In this document: in pieces, positions 22,097 through 30,431 of the stretch
Layout: every line of letters starts with the position of its first letter
How positions within the stretch are numbered: the first letter of the stretch is position 1
DNA from: Streptomyces sp. Ncost-T10-10d
Lineage (GTDB): Bacteria > Actinomycetota > Actinomycetes > Streptomycetales > Streptomycetaceae
Length of the DNA: 64,000 bases
Assembly: GCF_900091955.1 (NCBI RefSeq)
Contig: NZ_FMDF01000138.1
Span: forward strand, 1 to 64,000
Direction of reading: 5' to 3'
Notes under the pieces: model-generated
What the model saw: only the letters and a program-made list of their open reading frames with translations
Database searches by the model: none
Told to the model about the DNA's origin: nothing
Position numbers and translations under genes: made by a program

Positions 22097-23526
22097 CCGA
22101 GTTCTCCCTTGCGGGCGGTGGCCTCGGCGGCCGCCGCCCATGTACTGCGGTAGTGCGCGGCCCGGTCGGCCGACCAGACCGGTTCGTAGACGGTGACCGG
22201 GTTCCAGTCACCGACGGCTTCCGCCAGGTCCATGCCCGGGGTGAGGGCCAGCCTGGCCAGCGCGGCCGCGCCGAGCGGGGTGGCGTGCGAGGACGGGTAG
22301 ATGTCGACAGGTACCTGGGCCAGATCGGCCTGGGCCTGCATCAGGGTGCGGCTGCGGGTCAGCCCGCCGTCCGCGCGCAGTCGGCTGAGCGGCGTACCGA
22401 GGTCGGACTCGACCAGGCCGCACAGGGCGGCGACCTGGGCGGCGATGCCCTGCAGTACGGCGAGGACCAGGTGCTCCCTGCCGGTGGCCAGGGTCATTCC
22501 GGTGAACGTGGCGGTCGCGTCGGGACGCCACCACGGTGCCGCGAGGCCCGCCAGGGCCGGTACGCACAGGGTGCCGTCGGACTCCTTCGCCGCTACGGCA
22601 TCCAGTTCGCTCGCGGACCCGATGAATCCCAGGTCCCGGATCCAGCGGACGGCCGACGCCGCCGTGTACACCTGGCCGTCCACGCAGTACGGCGTCTGCG
22701 CCGCGGTCCGCCAGGCCACCGAGGAGGTGAGCCCGGCCCGTGAACGCAGGGCGGTGTCACCGGTGTTGGCCAGCAGGAACGCTCCCGTGCCGTAGGTGCA
22801 CTTCGCGGTTCCCCGCTCCAGGCAGCCCTCGGCGAGCAGCGCGGCCTGCTGATCGACGATCAGGCCGGCGACCGGTACCTCGCGTCCGAAGGCACCGGTC
22901 GTGCCGATGATCTCGTCGCAGCCCACGATCCGTGGCAGCTTCTCGGCGCCCAGACCGAACAGATCCAGCAGCTCCGGGTCCCAGGAGACATGGTCGAGGT
23001 CCATCAGCAGCGACCGGCTCGCGGTCGAGGCATCGGTGACGTACTCGCCGGTCAGCTGGTGCAGCAGCCAGGTGTCGGTGGTCGTCACCACCCCTTCGGT
23101 GGTGACGTGTCGTCGCAGCCAGGCCATCTTCGGCGCCGAGAAGTACGAGTCGAGCACGAGCCCACTGCGCCGGGCCACCCACGCGGCGTGCTCGGCCAGA
23201 CCGGTGCAGATCGTTTCCGCCCTGCGGTCCTGCCAGACGATCGCCGGGGACAGCGGGGTGCCGGTGTGCGGGTCCCAGGCAAGTACGGTCTCGCCCTGGT
23301 TGGCCAGGGCCACCGCGTCGACGGACCGGCCCGAGGCGGCGACGGCGCGCCGCCCGGCGGTGAGGACCGAGTCGAGCAGTTCTTGCGGATCCTGTTCGAC
23401 GCCCCCGCCGGCGAGGTAGGCCGGCCGCAGCTCCTCCTCGGCGATGGCGATGGTCTCGCCCCGCTCGTCGACCACGATTGCCTTCGTACCGGAGGTTCCC
23501 TGGTCGATGGCCAGAATGGTGCTCAT
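22093..23526 (-). CDS. FGGY-family carbohydrate/polyol kinase (glycerol-kinase-like)
   Basis: A 477-residue sugar kinase of the FGGY family. The N-terminal phosphate-binding loop is LAIDQGTSGTKAIVVDERG, and KCTYGTGAFLLANTG and LRADGGLTRSRTLMQ correspond to later FGGY motifs. Canonical glycerol kinases have a different loop (DQGTTSSRA), so the substrate may be glycerol, another small polyol or a related compound. It is flanked in one tight operon by an APC permease (upstream) and a GlpA-like dehydrogenase (downstream), with 4-base ATGA overlaps at both junctions. Together they suggest import, phosphorylation and oxidation of one substrate. Confidence 0.87.
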   Translation of the reverse strand: MSTILAIDQGTSGTKAIVVDERGETIAIAEEELRPAYLAGGGVEQDPQELLDSVLTAGRRAVAASGRSVDAVALANQGETVLAWDPHTGTPLSPAIVWQDRRAETICTGLAEHAAWVARRSGLVLDSYFSAPKMAWLRRHVTTEGVVTTTDTWLLHQLTGEYVTDASTASRSLLMDLDHVSWDPELLDLFGLGAEKLPRIVGCDEIIGTTGAFGREVPVAGLIVDQQAALLAEGCLERGTAKCTYGTGAFLLANTGDTALRSRAGLTSSVAWRTAAQTPYCVDGQVYTAASAVRWIRDLGFIGSASELDAVAAKESDGTLCVPALAGLAAPWWRPDATATFTGMTLATGREHLVLAVLQGIAAQVAALCGLVESDLGTPLSRLRADGGLTRSRTLMQAQADLAQVPVDIYPSSHATPLGAAALARLALTPGMDLAEAVGDWNPVTVYEPVWSADRAAHYRSTWAAAAEATARKGELG

Positions 23527-25073
23527 CGGTTGCTTTCCTTGGCGGTCGTGCCCACCGCGCCCGGCGCAGCGGGGTCTGCGGTGACGTCGAGGGTCTCGTC
23601 GATGTTGATCATGTCCGGCATCGACATGCCGGACACGCCGCGCCGGACCAGCAGGCAAGCGAGGTAGGCGGCCCCGAGGGCGAAGAGGACGAGGACGTAC
23701 AGCCAGGGGTCGCGGAACGACTGGTCACGGAAGATGAGGAGTTCGTATCCCAGCCACACGGACGCGACCACGATGACCGGTATCTCCCAGCGGCCGAGGG
23801 AGAAACCCTGCGTCGGCGGCAGCGACTTCCGCTTGACGATGTACATGAGCACCGTGCCGGCGTAGATGATGGCGGGCAGCAGAGTGGCGGCGGAGAAGAG
23901 CGAGAACAGAGCGTCGGTCGAGCCGGAGAAGCTGGCGAGGATCAGCTGCGCGATGACGAAGATGAACAGCGTGGCGTTCAGCGGGGTGCCACGGGAGGGG
24001 CTGACCTTGCGCAGCGCCTGCCACCCGGGGAAGCGCTCGTCGCGGGACATCGCCCACACCAGCCGGGTGCCGCTCATGGTGATGACCAGACCGCAGGAGA
24101 AGATCGAGACCACGACGAGGACCAGGAGCGCCTTGCCGACCGTCGATCCGAGCACGGCGGTGATCACGGTCGCCACGGGGGTGGCGGACGTGGCGAGTTT
24201 CGCCGGGTCGTCGATGAGGGCGGTGATGGCCACGAGGAACAGGAATCCGAGGACGCCGAGGGAGAGCACGGCCTGGGCCATGGCCTTGGGGATCACCCGT
24301 GCCGGGTCCTTGGTCTCCTCCGCCAGGTTGGCCGCGGACTCGAACCCGACGATGGTGAAGGCGCCCAGGAGGAACGCGAGGGCGAACGGACCCGCCTCGG
24401 TGGCGGTGCCCAGGCTGTAGTAGCCGTCGTTCGCGGCGGGCGCGGCGCTGAACAGCGTGGAGAAGTCGAGCTTGCCCGTGAACGCTCCGACGACGAAGAG
24501 CAGCACGGTCAACGAGATCATGCCGACGAGCTGCACGGTCACGGCGACCTTGTTGACCCGGTGTGTCAGATGCGTCGAGGCGGCTACGAGGATCGCCTGG
24601 AGCAGGATGACGACGGCGGTGATCGCCCAGGCGTTCTGCGTCGTCCCCCGGTACTGGAGAAGCTCCGGCAGGATGGTCGCGGCGACGGTGTAGTCCACCG
24701 CGACCACCACGACTCCGAGGAAGGAGAACGAGATCCAGCCCATGACCCAGCCCCAGACCGGGTTCACCAGTCGGGAAACCCACTGGTAGGCGTATCCGTT
24801 GATGGGGATACGGGCGGCGAGAGCGCCGAAGACGAGCGCGACCGACAGCTGGCCGATGACGCTGACCGGCCAGGCGAAGATGCCGCGCGGGCCCGAGCTG
24901 TTCAGCACGGAGCCGTAGGTCGTGAAGATGCCCGTGGCGATCGAGACGAAGCCGAAGGCCATGGCGAAAGAGGCGTACCGGCTCAGCTCCCGGCGCATCT
25001 CCTGCTTGTAGCCGGAGCCCGGCGTGGATTGGGGGTCGTCACCTTGTACGACATCGGTGTTCGTCGTGGCCAT
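23523..25073 (-). CDS. APC-superfamily permease of the kinase operon
   Basis: A 516-residue transporter with about 12 hydrophobic helices. It belongs to the amino acid/polyamine/organocation superfamily: the N-terminal half has the FGFVSIATGIFTTYG unwound helix 1 and the middle has GFESAANLAEETKDPARVIPKAM, the usual APC signature. It is the first gene of the four-gene operon; AAAGGACAG lies before the ATG. An APC permease is an unexpected partner for a glycerol-type kinase and dehydrogenase, which normally go with GlpF, so the imported compound may carry an amine or be a larger polyol. The leader carries a 19-bp tandem repeat. Confidence 0.88.
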   Translation of the reverse strand: MATTNTDVVQGDDPQSTPGSGYKQEMRRELSRYASFAMAFGFVSIATGIFTTYGSVLNSSGPRGIFAWPVSVIGQLSVALVFGALAARIPINGYAYQWVSRLVNPVWGWVMGWISFSFLGVVVVAVDYTVAATILPELLQYRGTTQNAWAITAVVILLQAILVAASTHLTHRVNKVAVTVQLVGMISLTVLLFVVGAFTGKLDFSTLFSAAPAANDGYYSLGTATEAGPFALAFLLGAFTIVGFESAANLAEETKDPARVIPKAMAQAVLSLGVLGFLFLVAITALIDDPAKLATSATPVATVITAVLGSTVGKALLVLVVVSIFSCGLVITMSGTRLVWAMSRDERFPGWQALRKVSPSRGTPLNATLFIFVIAQLILASFSGSTDALFSLFSAATLLPAIIYAGTVLMYIVKRKSLPPTQGFSLGRWEIPVIVVASVWLGYELLIFRDQSFRDPWLYVLVLFALGAAYLACLLVRRGVSGMSMPDMINIDETLDVTADPAAPGAVGTTAKESNR

Positions 25074-25089
25074 GGCGGTGCTGTCCTTT

Positions 25090-25127
25090 CAGAAACTGCC
25101 GCTCGTTACAGAAACTGCCGTTCGTTG
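25090..25127 (-). repeat. Tandem 19-bp repeat in the operon leader, candidate regulator-binding site
   Basis: Two adjacent 19-base copies on the plus strand, CAGAAACTGCCGCTCGTTA (25090-25108) and CAGAAACTGCCGTTCGTTG (25109-25127), identical at 17 of 19 positions. They lie 17 bases upstream of the permease ATG and just after the DeoR-type regulator gene. Position and repeat length suit an operator for the adjacent regulator. Confidence 0.65.
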
Positions 25128-25188
25128 CACGGGGCGGGTCTCACACGGAGACATCGCCGGGGAGAGAGCGCCGCGGCGCTCAGGAGTG

Positions 25189-25962
25189 TCAGGCCGAGAT
25201 CACCACTGCGCCCGACTGCTCGATGGCCGAAGCCAGCGACGGTTCGGGGGTCTGATCGGTGATCAGGCCGGTGCAGTCGTCGAATCCACAGACGCGGTGC
25301 GGAGCCACCCGGCCGAGCTTGCTTCCGTCGGCCAGCACATAGGTGAGCGCGCTGCGAGCGAGGATCGCGCGCTTGGTCGCGTTCTCCTCGAAGTAGAAGT
25401 CGGTCATCCCGGCGGAGCTGTCGACACCGCCGGAGCCGAGGAACGCCATGTCGGCGTAGAGGCCGTTGAAGAAGTCCACTGTCAGCGGGCCGGAGCAGAC
25501 CAGGTCGCCGCCCCGGATCCGTCCGCCGGGAACCAGCACGTCGACATGGGGACGGGTGGACAGCTCGGCCGCGACGAGCAGGGACGGGGTCGCCACCGTC
25601 CCCCGGAAGTCCGGCGCCAGGGCGCAGGCGACCTGCAGAGCCGTCGTGCCGACGTCGATCACGACGGTCATGCCGGAGCGGACCAGGTCCGCCGCGGCCC
25701 GCCCGATCGCCGTCTTGGCCTGCTGCTGCGAGGCGGACCGCTCCGTGAAGGATGCCTCTTCGCCGCTCAGGCCGCGGACGACGGACAGCGCTGCCGCGCC
25801 GCCGCGCACCCGCATGAGATGCCCCTGCTTCTCCATCTGCGCCAGATCCCGGCGCACGGTCTCGGCCGATACGCCGAGCTGCTCCGCCAGGCTTTCGGTG
25901 CTGATCGTGCCGATGCGCTCCACGGCGGTGGAGATTCGACGGTGACGTTCGGCTGGCAGCAT
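25189..25962 (-). CDS. DeoR/GlpR-family transcriptional regulator
   Basis: A 257-residue DeoR-type repressor. The N-terminal winged helix is RRISTAVERIGTISTESLAEQLGVSAETVRRDLAQMEKQGHLMRVRGGA. The effector domain has the DeoR sugar-phosphate-binding pattern VIDVGTTALQVACAL, followed by GGVDSSAGMTDFYFEENATKRAIL and YVLADGSKLGRVAP. DeoR proteins usually sense the phosphorylated intermediate of the pathway they control, here plausibly the product of the FGGY kinase. ATG at 25962 gives the standard start; an in-frame TTG at 26043 would add 27 non-conserved residues. It is transcribed toward the permease operon, which begins 115 bases after its stop. Confidence 0.92.
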   Translation of the reverse strand: MLPAERHRRISTAVERIGTISTESLAEQLGVSAETVRRDLAQMEKQGHLMRVRGGAAALSVVRGLSGEEASFTERSASQQQAKTAIGRAAADLVRSGMTVVIDVGTTALQVACALAPDFRGTVATPSLLVAAELSTRPHVDVLVPGGRIRGGDLVCSGPLTVDFFNGLYADMAFLGSGGVDSSAGMTDFYFEENATKRAILARSALTYVLADGSKLGRVAPHRVCGFDDCTGLITDQTPEPSLASAIEQSGAVVISA

Positions 25963-26357
25963 CCCGGCAACCTCGCTGACTGGTTTCGTGGAAAAGTGAC
26001 TGGAGATGCCTGAAAGTGTGGATGCGTGACCGAAAATCGTCAAGAGTTGGGGTGTAAATCACCTGTCTCCCCGCGCCGTGACCCGATTGGCGGGCATGTG
26101 ACGCGGTTCCCCCCGGCCCGGCCCGGCCGGCGTGTCGGTCCTGGGGTCGGGTGTCCACCCCTACGGGACGGTGGGCGCCCGGGTGGGTGGCGTCATACCG
26201 AAGAGGTAGGCGGAGTTGCTCCCCGGGAGTGACGATTCCGCGCCGCAGGTTTGGTCAGATGGAGAACAACCACTCCTGAACAAATCGGTGAGAATGGCGG
26301 CACGGAGTGGACGAGTGCATCCGGACGGAAGCCGCCGACCACGGAGGTAGGGCACAC
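25963..26357. other. Divergent intergenic region upstream of regulator and LolA-like gene
   Basis: About 395 bases with locally lower GC (around 26000-26060 and 26250-26300). I see the candidate minus-strand promoter at 26015-26043 and the ribosome site of the plus-strand gene (GGAGG at 26343-26347). No further gene has coherent codon bias here. Confidence 0.5.
26015..26043 (-). promoter_or_regulatory. Candidate promoter of the DeoR-type regulator
   Basis: On the minus strand, TTGACG (26043-26038) and CACACT (26020-26015) are separated by 17 bases, about 50 bases before the regulator ATG. The -35 is close to consensus; the -10 is weak. Confidence 0.35.
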
Positions 26358-27614
26358 ATGGCACCGAACGACAGCGAAGAGACCAACGGCGGGAACACCA
26401 CCGCCGGCCGTCGAAAGGCGGCACGCTACATCGTCCCGGTCGCGGTGGCGGGAGTGGCGGCCGCGACGATCGGGCTCGTTCCGGCGCTCGCGAGCACCGG
26501 CGACCCCGATCTGCCGGAGATCACCGCACAGCAGCTCATCGAGAAGATCGCCGCTTCGGACACCCAGCAGCTCTCCGGCACGGTGAAGATCAGCACGGAC
26601 CTCGGTATCCCGTCGCTCGGCGGTCTGGCCGGCTCCTTCGCCCCCGGCGGCAGCCACGGCGACACCGGCGGCGACAAGGGCGATTCGACCGCCGACCCGC
26701 AGACGAAGATGACGGAGCTGGCGTCCGGCACGCACACCCTGCGGGTGGCCGGCGACGGCCCCGACAAGCAGCGGGTGTCGATCCTGGAAAACGCGGCGGA
26801 GTACAGCCTGATCCGCAACGGTGATCAGGTCTGGGCGTACGACAGCAGGACCAACCAGGCCTACCACGCCACCGAGGACGGGAGCGGGAAGGAGTCCGGG
26901 CACTCGACCAGGGCCCCCGAGGGCGTGCCGACCACGCCGAAGGCGCTCGCCGAACAGGTCCTGAAGGCTGCGGGCCCCACCACATCGGTGACGGTCGACG
27001 GCACGGCGCAGGTCGCCGGACGTGACGCGTACAAGCTGCTCATCAAGCCCAGGCAGAGCGGCTCCACGATCGGCTCGGTCACGGTCGCGGTCGACGCGAA
27101 GAACGGTGTGCCGCTGAAGTTCACGCTGCTTCCGAGCAGCGGTGGCAAGGCCGTGGTCGACGCCGGCTTCACCCAGGTCGACTTCGCGAAGCCGGCCGCC
27201 TCCTCGTTCACGTTCAGCCCGCCCAAGGGTGCCGAGGTGACCGAGGCCGACGACGCGAAGGCACCGCAGAAGACCGACGGGGCAGGTGGCCTGGGGATGT
27301 TCCCGGGCGCCGAGGGACTGGGCGCCGGGGGTCGGGGTTCCAAGGACACGAAGGTCATCGGCGAGGGCTGGAACGCGATCGCCGAGATCAGGACCCCGGG
27401 CGGCACCGGACTCCCCACGAAGTCGTCGGGTGACGTACCGGCCGAGGCGCAGCAGTTCCTGGACTCGCTGGGCGACAAGGTCTCCGGAAAGTTCGGCTCG
27501 GGCACGGTCTTCAAGACTCGCCTGGTCAACGCGCTGATGACGGACGACGGCAAGGTGTACGTCGGCGCGGTCACGCCGGACGCGCTGGTCAAGGCGGCTG
27601 ACAACGCCGCCTGA
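26358..27614 (+). CDS. LolA-like secreted/membrane-anchored lipoprotein-carrier-type protein
   Basis: The 418-residue product begins with a polar stretch, then one hydrophobic segment (YIVPVAVAGVAAATIGLVPALA, about residues 29-50) acting as a signal sequence or anchor. The exported part resembles the LolA/DUF2092 fold: TAQQLIEKIAASDTQQLSGTVKIS, then THTLRVAGDGPDKQRVSILENAAEYSLIRNGDQVWAYDSRTNQAYH, DAYKLLIKPRQSGSTIGSVTVAVDAKNGVPLKF and DAGFTQVDFAKPAASSFTFSPPKGAEV. Gram-positive members are often annotated as sigma-factor regulators or outer-membrane lipoprotein-sorting homologues; the role is unknown. ATG at 26358 has GGAGG 10 bases upstream. It sits ahead of an ABC exporter pair but has its own terminator. 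Confidence 0.82.
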   Translation: MAPNDSEETNGGNTTAGRRKAARYIVPVAVAGVAAATIGLVPALASTGDPDLPEITAQQLIEKIAASDTQQLSGTVKISTDLGIPSLGGLAGSFAPGGSHGDTGGDKGDSTADPQTKMTELASGTHTLRVAGDGPDKQRVSILENAAEYSLIRNGDQVWAYDSRTNQAYHATEDGSGKESGHSTRAPEGVPTTPKALAEQVLKAAGPTTSVTVDGTAQVAGRDAYKLLIKPRQSGSTIGSVTVAVDAKNGVPLKFTLLPSSGGKAVVDAGFTQVDFAKPAASSFTFSPPKGAEVTEADDAKAPQKTDGAGGLGMFPGAEGLGAGGRGSKDTKVIGEGWNAIAEIRTPGGTGLPTKSSGDVPAEAQQFLDSLGDKVSGKFGSGTVFKTRLVNALMTDDGKVYVGAVTPDALVKAADNAA

Positions 27615-27643
27615 CGCCGGGGTGCGTCGCGCTTCCCGCCGCC

Positions 27644-27680
27644 GACCGCCCCGCCGTACCCTCCGTACGGCGGGGCGGTC
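27644..27680 (+). terminator. Terminator after the LolA-like gene
   Basis: A perfect 16-bp inverted repeat, GACCGCCCCGCCGTAC against GTACGGCGGGGCGGTC, with a 5-base loop, 29 bases past the stop codon. Confidence 0.88.
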
Positions 27681-27748
27681 CGCTGAGGCACCGTCCGGCC
27701 CTGATCCGCCGGACAGGCCCTACCCACCCGACCCATGGGGGAGTACGC

Positions 27749-28732
27749 ATGACAGAGCCTGGGACCGTGACCGAACCGAGGGCGGTGACCGGCCCCGGGG
27801 CCGTGATCGAGACACGGGGCCTCACCAAGCGGTACCGCGGCGGCCAACTCGCCGTCGACGGCCTCGACCTCAGCGTCCCCGGCGGCAGTGTCTTCGGATT
27901 CCTCGGCCCCAACGGCTCGGGGAAGACCACGACCATCCGGATGCTGATGGGTCTGATCGACCCGACGTCCGGCACCGCGCAGGTCCTCGGCCACCCCATG
28001 CCGGGCGCGGCCCGTGCCGTACTCCCGCAGGTCGGAGCCCTGATCGAGGGGCCCGCGCTGTACGGCTTCCTGAGTGGCCGGGACAATCTGCTGCGCTACG
28101 ACTCCGCCGACCCGACCGCCGATCCGCGCACCCGCCGGGACCGGGTCGGGCAGGCCCTGGACCGGGTCGGGCTCGCCGCGGCGGCCGGCAAGAAGGCCAA
28201 GGCGTACTCGCTCGGCATGAAGCAGCGCCTCGGTCTCGCCGCCGCCCTGCTCCAGCCACGTCGCCTGCTCGTCCTGGACGAGCCGACAAACGGCCTGGAC
28301 CCGCAGGGCATGCGCGAGATCCGTGCCCTGGTCAGAGAACTGGCGGCGGAGGGCACCACCGTCTTCCTCTCCTCCCACCTCCTCGACGAGATCGAGCAGG
28401 TCTGCACACATGCCGCGGTGATGGCCAGGGGCCGGCTGATCACCCAGGGCGCGGTCGCGGATCTGGCGGCCGGGGCGCACGGCCGGCTGGCCGTCACCAC
28501 CCCCGACCCGGGGGAAGCCGCCCGCCTCCTCAAGGAGCTGGGTGTCACCGGTATCACCGTCGACGGCGACCGGGTGAGCGCCGAGGCCCCGCCGGGCGAC
28601 GTCGAGCTCGCGGACCTCAGCGCGGCGCTGGTGCACGCCGGTGTACGCCTGCGGTCCTTCGGCGTCGAACGGGCCTCGCTGGAGGACGCCTTTGTCGCAC
28701 TCACCGGAGAGGGTTTCGATGTCGCAGGCTGA
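27749..28732 (+). CDS. ABC transporter ATP-binding protein
   Basis: A 327-residue ABC ATPase of the exporter type. Walker A is GPNGSGKTT at 53-61, the signature is YSLGMKQRLGLAAAL, Walker B is LLVLDEPTNGLDP and the H-loop is LSSHLLDE. The last 90 residues form the small C-terminal domain often seen in CcmA/DrrA-like export ATPases. ATG has GGGGGAG close upstream. The permease gene begins 14 bases before its stop, so the two are co-translated. The substrate is not evident. Confidence 0.93.
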   Translation: MTEPGTVTEPRAVTGPGAVIETRGLTKRYRGGQLAVDGLDLSVPGGSVFGFLGPNGSGKTTTIRMLMGLIDPTSGTAQVLGHPMPGAARAVLPQVGALIEGPALYGFLSGRDNLLRYDSADPTADPRTRRDRVGQALDRVGLAAAAGKKAKAYSLGMKQRLGLAAALLQPRRLLVLDEPTNGLDPQGMREIRALVRELAAEGTTVFLSSHLLDEIEQVCTHAAVMARGRLITQGAVADLAAGAHGRLAVTTPDPGEAARLLKELGVTGITVDGDRVSAEAPPGDVELADLSAALVHAGVRLRSFGVERASLEDAFVALTGEGFDVAG

Positions 28733-29603
28733 AGCCGGAATCGTAGGGGCGGGCACGCGCAATCCGCTGTGGACCTTCGGAATCCTTCGTTCCGAACTGA
28801 CGACCACGCTCCGCCGCTGGCGCACCCTCGCACTGCTCGGGGTGCTGGCCGCCGTTCCCGTGCTGATCGGGATCGCGGTGAAGATCGAGACGAATCACGG
28901 CTCCTCGCCCGGACCGGGCGGTGGCGGGGGAGGCCCCGCTTTCCTCTCCCAGGTCACCAACAACGGCCTGTTCCTGGTCTTCGCGGCCCTGGCCGTGACG
29001 CTCCCGGTCTTCCTGCCGATGGCCGTCGGCGTCGTCGCGGGCGACTCGATCGCGGGCGAGGCCAACGCCGGCACCCTGCGCTATCTGCTGGTCGCCCCGG
29101 CGGGCCGGACCCGGCTGCTGCTGACGAAGTATGCCTCCGTCCTCACGTTCTGCCTGGTCGCGACCCTGGTCGTGGCCCTCTCGGCGCTCGCCGTGGGCGC
29201 GCTGCTGTTCCCGGTGGGTGAGGTCACCACCATCTCGGGGACCCGGATCGGGTTCGGCGAAGGGCTGCTGCGGGCCGGACTGATCGCGGTGGTGGTCGCG
29301 GCGTCACTGATCGGATTCGCGGCGATCGGCCTGTTCATCTCGACTCTCACCAGCAGTGGGATCGCGGCCATGGCCGCCACTGTCGGGATGCTGATCACCG
29401 TGCAGATCGTGGACACGATCCCGCAACTGAGCGGCATCCATCCGTATCTCTTCCCGCACTACTGGATGTCGTACGCGGACCTGCTGCGCGACCCCGTGTA
29501 CTGGGACGAGGTGGTCAAGAACCTGGGACTGCAGGGCTTGTACGCGGTGGTGTTCGGCTCGGCGGCCTGGGCCCGCTTCACGGCGAAGGACATCACCGCC
29601 TGA
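28719..29603 (+). CDS. ABC transporter permease (ABC-2 type)
   Basis: A 294-residue membrane protein with six likely helices and the ABC-2 pattern: an N-terminal RSELTTTLRRWRTLALLGVLA, the middle GDSIAGEANAGTLRYLLVAPAGRTRLLLTKY motif, and hydrophobic helices to the C-terminus. The ATG at 28719 overlaps the ATPase gene; an in-frame start at 28641 would add residues with no hydrophobic character. It forms an exporter with the ATPase. Confidence 0.9.
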   Translation: MSQAEAGIVGAGTRNPLWTFGILRSELTTTLRRWRTLALLGVLAAVPVLIGIAVKIETNHGSSPGPGGGGGGPAFLSQVTNNGLFLVFAALAVTLPVFLPMAVGVVAGDSIAGEANAGTLRYLLVAPAGRTRLLLTKYASVLTFCLVATLVVALSALAVGALLFPVGEVTTISGTRIGFGEGLLRAGLIAVVVAASLIGFAAIGLFISTLTSSGIAAMAATVGMLITVQIVDTIPQLSGIHPYLFPHYWMSYADLLRDPVYWDEVVKNLGLQGLYAVVFGSAAWARFTAKDITA

Positions 29604-29664
29604 CGCGCGGCGCTTCGCACTCGTGCCGTCGGCCGGGCGAGCCGTCCCCCGATCGGCTCGTCGC

Positions 29665-29700
29665 GGCACGAACGGCACGAATGGTGCGAACAGCAGGAAC
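29665..29700. repeat. Four tandem 9-bp repeats upstream of the TetR gene
   Basis: GGCACGAAC, GGCACGAAT, GGTGCGAAC and AGCAGGAAC follow each other without spacer. They lie about 100 bases upstream of the TetR ATG, between it and the ABC permease, and could be protein-binding repeats. Confidence 0.5.
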
Positions 29701-29798
29701 GATACGACACGGCACGTTCCGTTTCCGCCTCAGTATTGTTCGACTTCTGGCGACGGACTGTCAACAAGGATTGGCTCAAATACACCTATGCTCACCGA

Positions 29799-30413
29799 AT
29801 GATCACATCGCCGAGTTCACTGCGTCGCAGCGAGAGATCACGACGGGCGATCCTGGAGGCCGCCCTCGAACTGTGCACGGAGAAGGGGTACGGCCGGGTC
29901 ACGGTCGAGGCCATCGCGGCCAGGGCGGGTGTCAGCAAGAAGACGATCTACCGCTGGTGGCCCTCGAAGAGTGCGGTGATGCTGGAGGCTTTCACCGACG
30001 CGCTGGTCGGCACGACGCCGTTCGTCGACACCGGCGACATCGCCGCCGACCTGCGGGCCAATGTGATGGGCGCGGTGAAGCTGCTCTCCACACCGCCCTA
30101 CGGCCCCGCGTACGCCGGGATTCTCTCCGAGGTCCACCACGACGACGCACTCGCGGAAACGGTCAGAACGAAGCTGATCGACCCCCGTTTCGACGAGGCG
30201 GTCGCCCGCCTGCGCCGGGCCCAGGAGCAGGGCCAGATCCCACCGGGCGCCGATCTTCCGCTGGCGGTGGAGATGCTGTACGGCCCGGTGTACTACCGCC
30301 ATGTGCTGCGCAAGCCGGTGCAGGACGAGGAGACGATCGCGGCACTGGTCGCGCATGTGCTGCGGGCGCTGGGGGCGCCGGAGGTGCTCCCGCCGGGGGG
30401 CGGGAACTGCTGA
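29799..30413 (+). CDS. TetR/AcrR-family transcriptional regulator
   Basis: A 204-residue repressor with the TetR helix-turn-helix near the N-terminus: RRAILEAALELCTEKGYGRVTVEAIAARAGVSKKTIYRWWPSK. The C-terminal ligand domain includes ADLRANVMGAVKLLSTPPYGPAYAGILSE and resembles the TetR_C subgroup found with many efflux systems. The ATG at 29799 is closest to the conserved region; an in-frame start at 29736 would add 21 residues. It is transcribed in the same direction as the ABC exporter but after a 195-base gap, so control of that exporter is possible but not shown. Confidence 0.92.
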   Translation: MITSPSSLRRSERSRRAILEAALELCTEKGYGRVTVEAIAARAGVSKKTIYRWWPSKSAVMLEAFTDALVGTTPFVDTGDIAADLRANVMGAVKLLSTPPYGPAYAGILSEVHHDDALAETVRTKLIDPRFDEAVARLRRAQEQGQIPPGADLPLAVEMLYGPVYYRHVLRKPVQDEETIAALVAHVLRALGAPEVLPPGGGNC

Positions 30414-30431
30414 GAACTGCTTGCGGAACGA

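Noticed and set aside
22093-23526. Assigning the FGGY kinase as glpK
   Set aside because: The phosphate-binding loop and the operon partners differ from ordinary glycerol kinase loci, so only the family is safe.
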